64,000 nucleotides of DNA from Woeseiaceae bacterium (GTDB lineage Bacteria > Pseudomonadota > Gammaproteobacteria > Steroidobacterales > Woeseiaceae), in assembly GCA_028822065.1 (NCBI GenBank), contig JAPKEL010000007.1, positions 17,872-81,871 on the forward strand, given 5' to 3'. The position numbers and the translations under genes are program-made. Of this stretch, positions 37,672 to 48,240 are shown piece after piece. The notes beneath the pieces are model-generated. The model was not told where the DNA came from, ran no database searches, and was given only the letters and a program-made list of their open reading frames with translations. Positions within the stretch are counted from its first letter, which is position 1. Every line of letters starts with the position of its first letter.

Positions 37672-38037
37672 ATGAAGTTTATAAAAGATCAAGGATCAGA
37701 TATTACAATTAGACAAATTGAAAGTAATCGACTAAAGATCGGTAATGAATTTATTGATTACTCTTGTGTTGTAACTTCGGAGGAAATACTTGGAAAATGG
37801 ATAAAAAAAAATGCAGACATTACAACCTACGATGATCTCAAATTTATCTTAAAAAAGAAGCCAGATATATTAATTTTTGGTACCGGAAAAAAAGCAATTA
37901 TACCAAATCGTAACTTAGTATTTGATCTAGCAAAAAAAAATATTGGGCTAGAGGTAATGACAACTGCAGCTGCTTGCAGGACATTTAATATATTAATATC
38001 TGAAGATAGAAGTCCAATAGCTATTTTAATTATATAA
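37672..38037 (+). CDS. Mth938-like domain protein (DUF498)
   Basis: The 121-residue protein has the Mth938/NDUFAF3 layout: SCVVTSEEI near 32-40, KPDILIFGTGKKAIIP (about 63-78), and NIGLEVMTTAAACRTFNILISEDR (about 89-112), where TxxAxRTxN is the family hallmark. The mitochondrial relative NDUFAF3 is a complex I assembly factor; bacterial function is unproven. It is divergent from the recJ-neighbour gene and convergent with nlpD (8 bases between). AAAGAAAG just upstream may serve as the ribosome-binding site. Confidence 0.9.
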   Translation: MKFIKDQGSDITIRQIESNRLKIGNEFIDYSCVVTSEEILGKWIKKNADITTYDDLKFILKKKPDILIFGTGKKAIIPNRNLVFDLAKKNIGLEVMTTAAACRTFNILISEDRSPIAILII

Positions 38038-38045
38038 GCAAACTA

Positions 38046-38729
38046 TTAAGACCCTTCAATAAATTTTAATGGATCAACTGGATCACTGTTACGCCGTATC
38101 TCAAAGTATAATCTTGGTAATTTCTTCGGATCCATGCCCATAGTAGCTATCTTTTGACCTTTAAGTATCCAGTCACCTTCCTTTACATTCAACGCCTGAT
38201 TATGACCATAAGCACTAAGATAGGTTTTGTCATGCTCTATAATAACTAACTGTCCATAACCTACCAATCCATTACCCGCATAAACCACACGTCCATCTGA
38301 GGCAGCATTAATAGCTTGACCCAGTTTTCCATCTAACAAAATACCACTAAACAATTTTGAATTCTTAGAGAACCTTCTGGTGACTTTACCTTTTGTAGGA
38401 CTGGCCCATTTTAAATTCTTATTAGTAATTTTAGAATTTATTATTATTTTATTTGATTTAGGCGCAATTTTTTTTATCTTTTCATAACTAGTGGGCCCTG
38501 ACAGTTTAATGATCTGACCTGGATAAATTAAACTTTTTGAAGAAATTTGATTCCATGCTATTAGGTCTTGATAATCCAAACCATAACGCCAAGCAATAAA
38601 ATAAAGCGTTTCTCCAGTACGAACAAAATGACGTTTCTCAGAAACCTTTTCCAATTGAATTGAGCTACAGGCAAAAAGAAACAAAGATAAAAATATTAAG
38701 CTCATAAACTTCTTGCTAGCAGTCAACAT
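38046..38729 (-). CDS. nlpD: NlpD-like lipoprotein, LysM plus degenerate LytM (M23) domain
   Basis: A 227-residue lipoprotein: signal peptide with lipobox LFAC (Cys near 21), a LysM peptidoglycan-binding domain (about 35-78, TGETLYFIAWRYGLDYQDL and SLIYPGQIIKL), and a C-terminal M23/LytM domain (about 108-225). The M23 metal ligands are degraded: AYGHNQAL replaces HxH and RLYFEIR has lost the late His. This is the pattern of NlpD, which activates amidase AmiC rather than cutting peptidoglycan. The surE-pcm-yqaA-nlpD order supports it. No rpoS follows. Confidence 0.9.
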   Translation of the reverse strand: MLTASKKFMSLIFLSLFLFACSSIQLEKVSEKRHFVRTGETLYFIAWRYGLDYQDLIAWNQISSKSLIYPGQIIKLSGPTSYEKIKKIAPKSNKIIINSKITNKNLKWASPTKGKVTRRFSKNSKLFSGILLDGKLGQAINAASDGRVVYAGNGLVGYGQLVIIEHDKTYLSAYGHNQALNVKEGDWILKGQKIATMGMDPKKLPRLYFEIRRNSDPVDPLKFIEGS

Positions 38730-38768
38730 AATTGTTTTTCCTTACAAAATTAAATCTAATCTTTATCG

Positions 38769-39341
38769 TTATAAATACAAGAATAAAGCGGCTAGGATTA
38801 ACACAATAAGCCAACCTATAAACTCCACATACCTAGTTAGTATTATAGAAATACGCTCACCAAATAAAAATATTATAGCTGCAATTAAAAAAAATCTGGT
38901 ACCACGACCAAAAGCAGAAAACAAAATAAATCCAAATAAATTAATTCCTGTTATTCCAGCAGCAATGGTAAATATTTTATACGGAATAGGTGAAAAACCT
39001 GCTAATAAAACTGCCCATAAACCCCATTTTGCAAACCATTCCTTTGAGAGCTGAAATGCGCCCCAATAGTTTGAATTTATTAGCCATGATTCTAGTACAT
39101 CAAAAATAAAATACCCTATAAAATAACCAAACACCCCACCAAGGACTGAAGCTAATGTAGTTAATAAAGCAAAATGCCAAACTTTTTTCTTATTAGCCAA
39201 ACACATTGGCATTAACATTACATCTGGCGGGATTGGAAAAAATGAGGATTCAGCAAAACTTAAAATAAATAAATATCGAACGGCTTTCGGCCTGGCCGCC
39301 CATGAAATTACCTTTTGATATAAATTATTAAATATCTTCAT
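38769..39341 (-). CDS. YqaA family membrane protein (DedA/VTT relative)
   Basis: A 190-residue inner-membrane protein with about four or five hydrophobic segments. FAESSFFPIPPDVMLMPM (about 29-46) and LAGFSPIPYKIFTIAAGI (about 113-130) are the two re-entrant-loop motifs of the VTT/DedA group, here in the YqaA subfamily form. Members may transport or scramble lipids; the specific role is unknown. It lies between pcm and nlpD, a common position in Pseudomonas-type gammaproteobacteria. Confidence 0.88.
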   Translation of the reverse strand: MKIFNNLYQKVISWAARPKAVRYLFILSFAESSFFPIPPDVMLMPMCLANKKKVWHFALLTTLASVLGGVFGYFIGYFIFDVLESWLINSNYWGAFQLSKEWFAKWGLWAVLLAGFSPIPYKIFTIAAGITGINLFGFILFSAFGRGTRFFLIAAIIFLFGERISIILTRYVEFIGWLIVLILAALFLYL

Positions 39342-39396
39342 AGTTATTAGTTCTTATATATTCTAATCACTTGGTAAATAATCCAAAATTAATTTT

Positions 39397-40062
39397 TTAT
39401 TTTTCCTTAACTAAAGGTACAAAACTGACCGAGCCTAAATTTTTGCTCTCATAATGATCATGATTGCGCTTCACAAGTGTTAATTCCTGCTCTCCTGGTG
39501 CTCCAATGGGTATAATTAAGACCCCTCCAATATCTAATTGCTCCAATAGATTGCTTGGCAGCTCTGATGCAGCAGCAGCTACAATAATCCCATTATAAAG
39601 ACCATATTTTGACCACCCTTCCCATCCATCACCATGACGAAAATGAACATTATATATATTCATAGTACGTAATCGTTGTTTTGTTTTTAGTAATAAACTT
39701 CGAATTCGTTCAATCGTGTAAATTTCCTTGAAAAATGAAGAAAGGATAGCCGTTTGATAGCCACAACCAGTGCCAACCTCCAGAATACGATCACCATCTA
39801 CCGAATTTATAAGGGCTTCGGTCATTTTTGCAACAATAAAGGGCTGACTTATTGTTTGACCTAATCCAATTGGTAGGGCTGTGTCCTCATATGCTCTGGT
39901 AGCAAGCGCCTCATCTACAAACAAATGACGAGGGATATTGCGAATTTGATCAAGCACAAGGTTGGATCTTATCCCTTGCTCTTTTAATCTTTTAATCAAT
40001 CTGTCACGAGTTCGATCAGACGTCATTCCAATACCTTGATTTTGAGGTATTTGCTTACTCAC
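39397..40062 (-). CDS. pcm: Protein-L-isoaspartate O-methyltransferase
   Basis: Pcm methylates isoaspartyl residues to start their repair. The 221-residue protein has the substrate segment TALPIGLGQTISQPFIVAKM (about 62-81), SAM motif I ILEVGTGCGYQTAIL (about 95-109) and HGDGWEGW. GTG 40062 overlaps the surE stop by four bases; an internal ATG twelve codons on, followed by the usual TSDRTRDRLI, would give a length nearer E. coli Pcm (208). Both remain possible. Confidence 0.95.
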   Translation of the reverse strand: MSKQIPQNQGIGMTSDRTRDRLIKRLKEQGIRSNLVLDQIRNIPRHLFVDEALATRAYEDTALPIGLGQTISQPFIVAKMTEALINSVDGDRILEVGTGCGYQTAILSSFFKEIYTIERIRSLLLKTKQRLRTMNIYNVHFRHGDGWEGWSKYGLYNGIIVAAAASELPSNLLEQLDIGGVLIIPIGAPGEQELTLVKRNHDHYESKNLGSVSFVPLVKEK

Positions 40063-40802
40063 TCAGTCAACCATAGTTCCATATCAGATAAAATTTTATG
40101 GTTTGTCATATCAATTTGAATAGGAGTAATTGATACAGAATTATCAGCTATAGCATAAAAATCTGTCCCAGGTCCAGCATCCTTACCCTCTCCAGGAGGT
40201 CCTATTTTATAATTATAAATATTATTTTTATTTGACTTCATTATTACTGGTTGTGAAAGATGTCGTGTCCCTAATCTAGTGGCAGCAATTCCATTTAATT
40301 CTCGATGACTCTTATCTGGTACATTGATATTTAATATCGTATCAGATGGTAACGGATGATCGCTTAATTTCTTAACTATCTGCGTGGTTATTTTTCCTGC
40401 TACTTCATAACTATCTGTATTTTTCATAATCGAAGAAACTGCAATAGAGGGCAAACCGAGAGCCCGGCCCTCGATAGCAGCAGCCACTGTTCCAGAATAT
40501 AAAACGTCTTCACCTAAATTTGCACCATGATTAATACCGGATATAACCATATCAGGCTCTTTACTCAGAAACCCTGATAAACCTAGATAAACTGTATCTG
40601 CTGGCGTACCGTTGACGCAATAAATATTCTTAGCAATTTTTTCAATCTGCAGCTCTGCGTGAAGAGATAGAGCGCTACTTGAGCCAGAATGGTTTTCCTT
40701 TGGTGCAAAAATGATTACCTCGGCAATTTCTTTCAAATGAGAAGCGAGTATATTAATACCTTCAGCTAAATACCCATCATCATTACTTAATAGAATAATC
40801 AT
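40059..40802 (-). CDS. surE: 5'/3'-nucleotidase SurE
   Basis: SurE is a metal-dependent nucleoside monophosphatase and exopolyphosphatase. The 247-residue protein begins MIILLSNDDGYLAEGI with the metal-binding Asp-Asp pair (8-9), has SGSSSAL (Ser ligand), VNGTPADTVYLGL and SGINHGANLGEDVLYSGTV (about 88-106). Length matches the family. It starts the surE-pcm-yqaA-nlpD run and is divergent from the Smr gene. truD, its usual upstream partner, is absent. Confidence 0.97.
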   Translation of the reverse strand: MIILLSNDDGYLAEGINILASHLKEIAEVIIFAPKENHSGSSSALSLHAELQIEKIAKNIYCVNGTPADTVYLGLSGFLSKEPDMVISGINHGANLGEDVLYSGTVAAAIEGRALGLPSIAVSSIMKNTDSYEVAGKITTQIVKKLSDHPLPSDTILNINVPDKSHRELNGIAATRLGTRHLSQPVIMKSNKNNIYNYKIGPPGEGKDAGPGTDFYAIADNSVSITPIQIDMTNHKILSDMELWLTE

Positions 40803-40908
40803 ATCTAAATTTTACATTTTTCAATATCAAGCAGCTATATATTTATCATCTATTGTATAATTTAAAATATTAATATTAGTTAAATTAAGTTGCTACACTT
40901 AAACGATA

Positions 40909-41472
40909 ATGAGTAAAGGAAAAAATCATAATAATAACACTACTATATTAAGCAAAGATGAAATCGAATTATTTCGGACTACAGTCGACGATACGAAACC
41001 CATCATAAATCAAAAAAACCCACCTTACCGTAAAACAATAAAAGCAAAAGCTCTTTTTACGAAAAAAGACAATCAATACGTACTAACAGAAAGCCTAAAT
41101 GTCGACATTGACCTTCAGGAGGAAAATAATAACGATATCTTGAGATTTCAACGTTCAAATATTACTCCAAATATTATGAAAAAATTATCACGTGGTTTTT
41201 TTAGTGTCCAAGCCGAGCTAGACCTTCACGGAATGACGTCGAATGAAGCGAGTTCAATTTTAAAATCATTCATTAGCGAATCCATTCTAGATAACTTGAC
41301 ATGCGTTAGGGTAATACATGGAAAAGGATTAGGCTCGGGCACAAGAGGTCCCGTCCTTAAACAACAAGTTAACCGCTTACTTAGAAGGTGGGATCAAGTC
41401 TTAGCTTTTATTTCTGCCCGTCAAGTCGATGGTGGAACGGGAGCAGTTTATGTTTTGTTAAGGAAAAACTAA
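40909..41472 (+). CDS. Smr-domain protein (SmrA-like)
   Basis: The 187-residue protein has a short N-terminal segment (KDEIELFRTTVDDTKPI, about 17-33) resembling SmrA-type proteins, then a C-terminal Smr domain with the three hallmark motifs ELDLHGMTSNEA (about 104-115), VIHGKGLGSG (about 135-144) and GGTGAVYVLLRK near the end. Smr domains are nicking or RNA-cleaving nucleases; SmrB rescues collided ribosomes in E. coli. It occupies the ftsB-surE interval where ispD, ispF and truD usually lie. Convergent with ftsB (15 bases apart). Confidence 0.9.
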   Translation: MSKGKNHNNNTTILSKDEIELFRTTVDDTKPIINQKNPPYRKTIKAKALFTKKDNQYVLTESLNVDIDLQEENNNDILRFQRSNITPNIMKKLSRGFFSVQAELDLHGMTSNEASSILKSFISESILDNLTCVRVIHGKGLGSGTRGPVLKQQVNRLLRRWDQVLAFISARQVDGGTGAVYVLLRKN

Positions 41473-41487
41473 TATTTAGCTTAATAC

Positions 41488-41778
41488 TTACTTTTTCTTT
41501 GGCTCTATAATTATATACATAACCTCATCTTTACCTATTAGGCCTAAGTCTGTCCTTGCCCTTTCCTCTATCGCCTCAATTCCAACTTTTAAATCCTGAA
41601 TTTCAACCTTTAGTTTTTCATTTCTTATTCTTAATTGTGCGTTGTTTTTATTTTGAGTTTTTACATTTTCTTGCAAGTTATTCATCTGTTGATATCCATC
41701 TTTGGAGATCCATATCTTAATTTGCATAAACAAAAAAATCATCGCAAGCAATAATATAATCCAACGAAAGTTTTCCAT
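41488..41778 (-). CDS. ftsB: Cell division protein FtsB
   Basis: FtsB is a bitopic division protein joining FtsL and FtsQ. The 96-residue product has a cytoplasmic N-terminus of a few residues, one transmembrane helix (about 5-23), a periplasmic coiled coil (about 35-70) and the conserved ERARTDLGLIGKDEVMY (about 72-88). It lies 17 bases downstream of eno, the standard gammaproteobacterial position. Confidence 0.95.
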   Translation of the reverse strand: MENFRWIILLLAMIFLFMQIKIWISKDGYQQMNNLQENVKTQNKNNAQLRIRNEKLKVEIQDLKVGIEAIEERARTDLGLIGKDEVMYIIIEPKKK

Positions 41779-41795
41779 AGATCAGCTCATTCTTT

Positions 41796-43082
41796 TTAAA
41801 CTCTTACAAGGGGCACTGAAAATGCATTCTCAGGGTCATAAACAGCTTCATCGCCAAGCATCTCTTCAATCCTTAATAGTTGATTATATTTCGCCATTCG
41901 ATCTGACCTTGACAAGGATCCAGTTTTAATTTGTGTAGCCTTTGAACCAACCGCTATATCTGAAATAGTATGATCTGAAGTTTCTCCAGATCGATGTGAA
42001 ACAATCGCTGAATAATTAGCTGAAATCGCCAGATCTATGGCATCGAAGGTCTCAGATAAAGTACCTATCTGGTTTGGCTTTATAAGTATAGAATTAGCAA
42101 TTCTCTTTTCTATTCCCGCCTTAAGAATAGCAGTGTTTGTTACAAAAAGATCATCTCCTACAAGCTGAATTCGATCACTCATTTTCTTACTCAGAATTGA
42201 CCACCCTTCCCAGTCAGATTCATCCATCCCATCCTCAATGGTTATTATCGGATAGGTATCAACCAAATCAGTAAGAAATTCTGAAAATCCTAAGGCATCA
42301 AATTCTCGTCCTTCTGACTGAAGGTAATACGTATCTTTAGAAAAGAATTCACTACTAGCGACATCCAGTCCTAGTAAAATATCTTTACCACATTTTAGAC
42401 CGGTTATCTCTACAGCTTCGCAAATAACATCAAGGGCAGCACGATTTGATTTTAAATCAGGAGCAAAACCACCTTCATCTCCAACCGCTGTATTTAGGCT
42501 TTTCTTCTGTAATACAGATCTAAGTGAATGAAAGACTTCCACTCCATGCCTTAATGCCTCTCTAAAAGAATCCGCCCCCACAGGGATAATCATAAACTCT
42601 TGTATATCAATACTATTATCTGCATGGGCACCACCATTAATAATATTCATCATTGGTATAGGCATAGTATTTTTTTCTCCGAAATATCTGAATAAGGGTA
42701 TATTTTTTGAAGCTGCAATCGTTTTTGCGTAAGCCATAGATACTGCAAGTAACGCATTTGCACCTAAGTTACCTTTATTCTCTGTGCCGTCTAATCTTTT
42801 TAAAATATTATCGAAATTTTTTTGACTTATTATCTCCATGTCAGTAAATTCACTACTAATCACTTCATTAATATTTTTTACAGCATTCATTACTCCCCTT
42901 CCAAGGTATCTAGATAAGTCACCATCTCTTAGCTCAATAGCTTCTCGACTCCCCGTAGAGGCTCCTGAAGGAACCGCTGCACGTCCAAAACTACCATCAG
43001 TTAATCTGATTTCCGCCTCTACTGTAGGATTCCCCCTTGAGTCGATAATCTCTCTTCCATGAATATTGGATATTGATGTCAC
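41796..43082 (-). CDS. eno: Enolase
   Basis: Enolase converts 2-phosphoglycerate to phosphoenolpyruvate; in many gammaproteobacteria it is also part of the RNA degradosome. The 428-residue protein has [14 protein letters not shown] (about 9-22), [19 protein letters not shown], the signature [14 protein letters not shown] and [14 protein letters not shown]. The start is GTG 43082, preceded by AGGGGG at a spacing of about nine bases. It sits between kdsA and ftsB, as in Pseudomonas-type genomes. Confidence 0.98.
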   Translation of the reverse strand: MTSISNIHGREIIDSRGNPTVEAEIRLTDGSFGRAAVPSGASTGSREAIELRDGDLSRYLGRGVMNAVKNINEVISSEFTDMEIISQKNFDNILKRLDGTENKGNLGANALLAVSMAYAKTIAASKNIPLFRYFGEKNTMPIPMMNIINGGAHADNSIDIQEFMIIPVGADSFREALRHGVEVFHSLRSVLQKKSLNTAVGDEGGFAPDLKSNRAALDVICEAVEITGLKCGKDILLGLDVASSEFFSKDTYYLQSEGREFDALGFSEFLTDLVDTYPIITIEDGMDESDWEGWSILSKKMSDRIQLVGDDLFVTNTAILKAGIEKRIANSILIKPNQIGTLSETFDAIDLAISANYSAIVSHRSGETSDHTISDIAVGSKATQIKTGSLSRSDRMAKYNQLLRIEEMLGDEAVYDPENAFSVPLVRV

Positions 43083-43115
43083 AATCGACGCCCCCTAAAA
43101 ATTAAGTGTTATTTT

Positions 43116-43964
43116 CTACTGATCGGACCATTCTATCTGGTCCTCGATATAAGCTTTTTTCTTTACCGTTTCATCTAAAGAAATTAAAGTTTCTAGAAGC
43201 TCATGCATTCTATTTAATGGCCAAGAATTTGGGCCATCACTTAAAGCAAGATCAGGATTCTCATGTGTTTCTATAAATAATCCTGCGATACCCACAGCAA
43301 TTGCAGCCCGAGCGAGTACGGGAACAAATTCTCGACACCCTCCTGATTTATAACCTTTGCCTCCCGGTAATTGGACTGAATGAGTAGCATCATAAATTAC
43401 TGGGCAATTAGTTTTCCTTAAAATGGGCAAAGATCTCATATCGGATATCAAATTATTGTACCCAAATGTAAAGCCTCTTTCGCAAACCATGATCTCTTTA
43501 TTCCCAGTTGAATGCGCTTTATTTACAACATTTTGCATTTCATTGGGTGATAAAAACTGACCTTTTTTTATATTTACGGGTTTACCTTGCTTTGCCACAT
43601 TCAAAATAAAATTAGTTTGCCTGCATAAAAAAGACGGTGTCTGAAGAACATCAACGACATCAGCAATTTCGTTTAAAGGTGAATCATCGTGAACATCTGT
43701 TATAACAGGAATTCCTATTTGAGATTTAATTTCAGATAGGATTTTTAGCCCTTCTTCTACACCTGGTCCTCGAAAGCCGTCCTTTGAACTACGATTTGCT
43801 TTATCGAAAGAAGATTTATAAACGAATGAAATACCCAATTTTTGAGTAATTTCTTTTAATTTACCTGCAGTCTCAATGGCTGAGTCTCGGCTTTCTAAAA
43901 CACAATTTCCAGCTATTAGAAAAAAAGGAGTATGATTATCAATATTAAAATTTGCCAGTTTCAT
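43116..43964 (-). CDS. kdsA: 3-deoxy-8-phosphooctulonate synthase
   Basis: KdsA condenses phosphoenolpyruvate and arabinose 5-phosphate to Kdo 8-phosphate for the LPS inner core. The product of 282 residues has [62 protein letters not shown] and [11 protein letters not shown], all standard. The Asn in AGNC suggests the metal-independent class (inference). ATG 43964 is preferred; a GTG one codon earlier overlaps the pyrG stop and is possible, with AAGG upstream. Confidence 0.97.
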   Translation of the reverse strand: MKLANFNIDNHTPFFLIAGNCVLESRDSAIETAGKLKEITQKLGISFVYKSSFDKANRSSKDGFRGPGVEEGLKILSEIKSQIGIPVITDVHDDSPLNEIADVVDVLQTPSFLCRQTNFILNVAKQGKPVNIKKGQFLSPNEMQNVVNKAHSTGNKEIMVCERGFTFGYNNLISDMRSLPILRKTNCPVIYDATHSVQLPGGKGYKSGGCREFVPVLARAAIAVGIAGLFIETHENPDLALSDGPNSWPLNRMHELLETLISLDETVKKKAYIEDQIEWSDQ

Positions 43965-43966
43965 CA

Positions 43967-45811
<1,845 letters not shown>

Positions 45812-47146
45812 CTAAGACAGTACTAGCTTAGGTTTCTGATGCCACTTAAAAGAACAGCCATTAAGTTTAGAAAATTTTTCCGCAACCCAAAAATCAGCAA
45901 CACAAACTATTTCATTATCATATATTAATATAGGAATTCTATTTCTCATCCATGGAAAAATTTTTTTTTCTTGCAATAATTTCTTTAATTTTCGATTATG
46001 AACACTATCAATGGGACGTATATTTTCACCACCTTCTCTAAAAACAATAGCCAAGCCTTGTTTTGCAATTTCTTTATCGATACCCCAATTATCTGAATGC
46101 ACCAATGAGATACTTCCCATTCCAATACCTAAACTGATGGGTTGATTATCAGGGTATATCTTTAATTTCTGTAATTTATTATTTGCAGTCATTTGAGGTA
46201 ATAAAAATAATTGATTCTGATATCGCCTTACATCGACACCTGGCCATGAAACAATTGGGTTTCCATTAGGATTAGAGTTAACGATAGTTTTTATTATCTG
46301 TAGCAATTGATTATAAGGTGGTGATGGCAAGCTCATTTTATTAATTGAATATCTCAATAAATTACGTTGACGAGTTTCTGGAAGCTTTCTAAAAAAATCT
46401 AAATCATAACAATCGACTTTGCCAATCTTCTTTAAATCAATTTCGGCTAAATCCGTCAAATGCATTTTGGTTTCATTTGCCAATTGAGTTACTTTTGCCA
46501 AACGCTTATTCAAAGAAGCCCACCTGTCTTCTAATTGAGGAATAATGCTATTACGCATATAATTTCTATCTAAGTTATTGTCTTTATTTGATGGGTCATC
46601 AATCCAATTAAGATTCTTTTTTTTGGCATAAGCTTTTAAATATTTCTGATCAATATTTAATAAAGGCCTTACCAACTTACCACCAGAAAAATCTCTAATA
46701 TTATTAATTCCCGCCAAACCATCAGGACCACTCCCACGAAATAAATTTAATAGTAAAGTTTCAGTTTGATCATTCAAGTGATGCGCTGTAAGTAGCCAAT
46801 CGTCTTTTTTCATAAAATCATAAAATACTGAATATCTAGCGCTCCTCATAGAGGCTTCGGCACCTTTACCAGAATGGTGATCTATATCTACCTTATAAGC
46901 AGAAAAATTTACACCAAGCTTAATAGCGCTTTTATTACAAAATTCTTCCCACTCATTGGATCGTTCATTCACCTGATGATTAATATGAAGCGCTATAATT
47001 GGGATATCCTTCTCAATTGATTTAAGAGTATGAAGAAGTACTATTGAATCCATACCCCCACTATAACCAACGATATACCTGGATGGTTTTGAATGCTTGA
47101 TGACTAACTCTGAGAGCTCATCTTCCAAAAAAGATTTATTAAACAT
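45812..47146 (-). CDS. tilS: tRNA(Ile)-lysidine synthase
   Basis: TilS modifies C34 of tRNA-Ile(CAU) to lysidine so it reads AUA. The 444-residue protein has the PP-loop SGGMDSIVLL (29-38), TAHHLNDQTETLLLNLFRGSG (about 121-141), and the C-terminal TilS domain (about 355-440). AT-rich genomes such as this use AUA heavily, making the enzyme essential. It follows accA in direction, with 65 bases between. Confidence 0.96.
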   Translation of the reverse strand: MFNKSFLEDELSELVIKHSKPSRYIVGYSGGMDSIVLLHTLKSIEKDIPIIALHINHQVNERSNEWEEFCNKSAIKLGVNFSAYKVDIDHHSGKGAEASMRSARYSVFYDFMKKDDWLLTAHHLNDQTETLLLNLFRGSGPDGLAGINNIRDFSGGKLVRPLLNIDQKYLKAYAKKKNLNWIDDPSNKDNNLDRNYMRNSIIPQLEDRWASLNKRLAKVTQLANETKMHLTDLAEIDLKKIGKVDCYDLDFFRKLPETRQRNLLRYSINKMSLPSPPYNQLLQIIKTIVNSNPNGNPIVSWPGVDVRRYQNQLFLLPQMTANNKLQKLKIYPDNQPISLGIGMGSISLVHSDNWGIDKEIAKQGLAIVFREGGENIRPIDSVHNRKLKKLLQEKKIFPWMRNRIPILIYDNEIVCVADFWVAEKFSKLNGCSFKWHQKPKLVLS

Positions 47147-47211
47147 GTGAAAATTATAAAGAAATTTAATTGTTAATATGGGTTTTTTAACTACTTTACA
47201 GAATTTTATAA

Positions 47212-48171
47212 TTAAATTTTCTTATATTCGCCATAATCAGCAATACGCATTTGTCGATTATCAACTAAAGTATTTTTATTTATGGTTAAAAGTTCGTCTA
47301 AAGATACAGTTATTGCATTTCTAATAGCGTCAGCCATTTTTTCTGGAGATCTATGCGCCCCACCCAAAGGCTCTTTTAGGACACCATCAATCAATCCATA
47401 TTTCTTTAAACTTTCAGCAGTAATCTGCATAGCTTTAGCGGCTTTTTCAGCTAATTTAGCATTCTTCCATAATATTGAAGCACAGCCTTCAGGGGAAATA
47501 ACTGAATAAATACTGTACTCTAGCATTAATAATTTATCGGCAACCCCAATAGCTAAGGCGCCTCCTGAGCCGCCTTCTCCTATAACCACCGAAATAATTG
47601 GTACTGATAATTTAGACATTTTAAATAAACTTCTAGCAATTGCCTCACTCTGTCCGCGTTCTTCTGCACCCAGTCCAGGATAAGCTCCTGGAGTATCAAT
47701 AAAAGTAATTACTGGAAGGTTAAATTTTTCAGCTAATTTCATTAATCTTTGAGCCTTACGATAACCTTCTGGTTTTGGCATGCCATAGTTTCTTCTTACA
47801 CGCTCCTTAGTATCTCGACCCTTTTGATGGCCAATAAACATTATAGATCGTCCTTCAAATCTACCAATACCTCCAATTATTGCAAAGTCATCGGCATACA
47901 TTCGATCTCCATGCAATTCATAAAAATCAGTAAAAAGGAGTTCAATATAATCCAAGGAATAGGGTCGCATTGGGTGTCGAGCAACTTGAGTTATTTGCCA
48001 ATCAGAGAGTTTAGTGTATATTCCTTTTGTAATTTCTTGACTCTTTGACTTTAATCGAGCGGTCTCTAAAGATAGGTTCTCCTCTGAATTACCAGCTATG
48101 TATTGAAGCTCTTCAAGTTTTGCCTCAATCTCTGCAATCGGTTTTTCAAATTCTAAAAATCTCGAATCCAC
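47212..48171 (-). CDS. accA: Acetyl-CoA carboxylase carboxyltransferase subunit alpha
   Basis: AccA and AccD transfer the carboxyl group from biotin to acetyl-CoA, the first committed step of fatty acid synthesis. The 319-residue protein begins [18 protein letters not shown] and has [20 protein letters not shown] region, [20 protein letters not shown] and [12 protein letters not shown]. Length equals E. coli AccA. The start is GTG 48171 with AAGGA seven bases upstream. It follows dnaE by 69 bases. Confidence 0.97.
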   Translation of the reverse strand: MDSRFLEFEKPIAEIEAKLEELQYIAGNSEENLSLETARLKSKSQEITKGIYTKLSDWQITQVARHPMRPYSLDYIELLFTDFYELHGDRMYADDFAIIGGIGRFEGRSIMFIGHQKGRDTKERVRRNYGMPKPEGYRKAQRLMKLAEKFNLPVITFIDTPGAYPGLGAEERGQSEAIARSLFKMSKLSVPIISVVIGEGGSGGALAIGVADKLLMLEYSIYSVISPEGCASILWKNAKLAEKAAKAMQITAESLKKYGLIDGVLKEPLGGAHRSPEKMADAIRNAITVSLDELLTINKNTLVDNRQMRIADYGEYKKI

Positions 48172-48240
48172 TTTTAATCCTTAAAAAGTTAAAATTTATT
48201 GCCTATATCCATTAAGGATAAATACTCTTGCTAATCTAAT

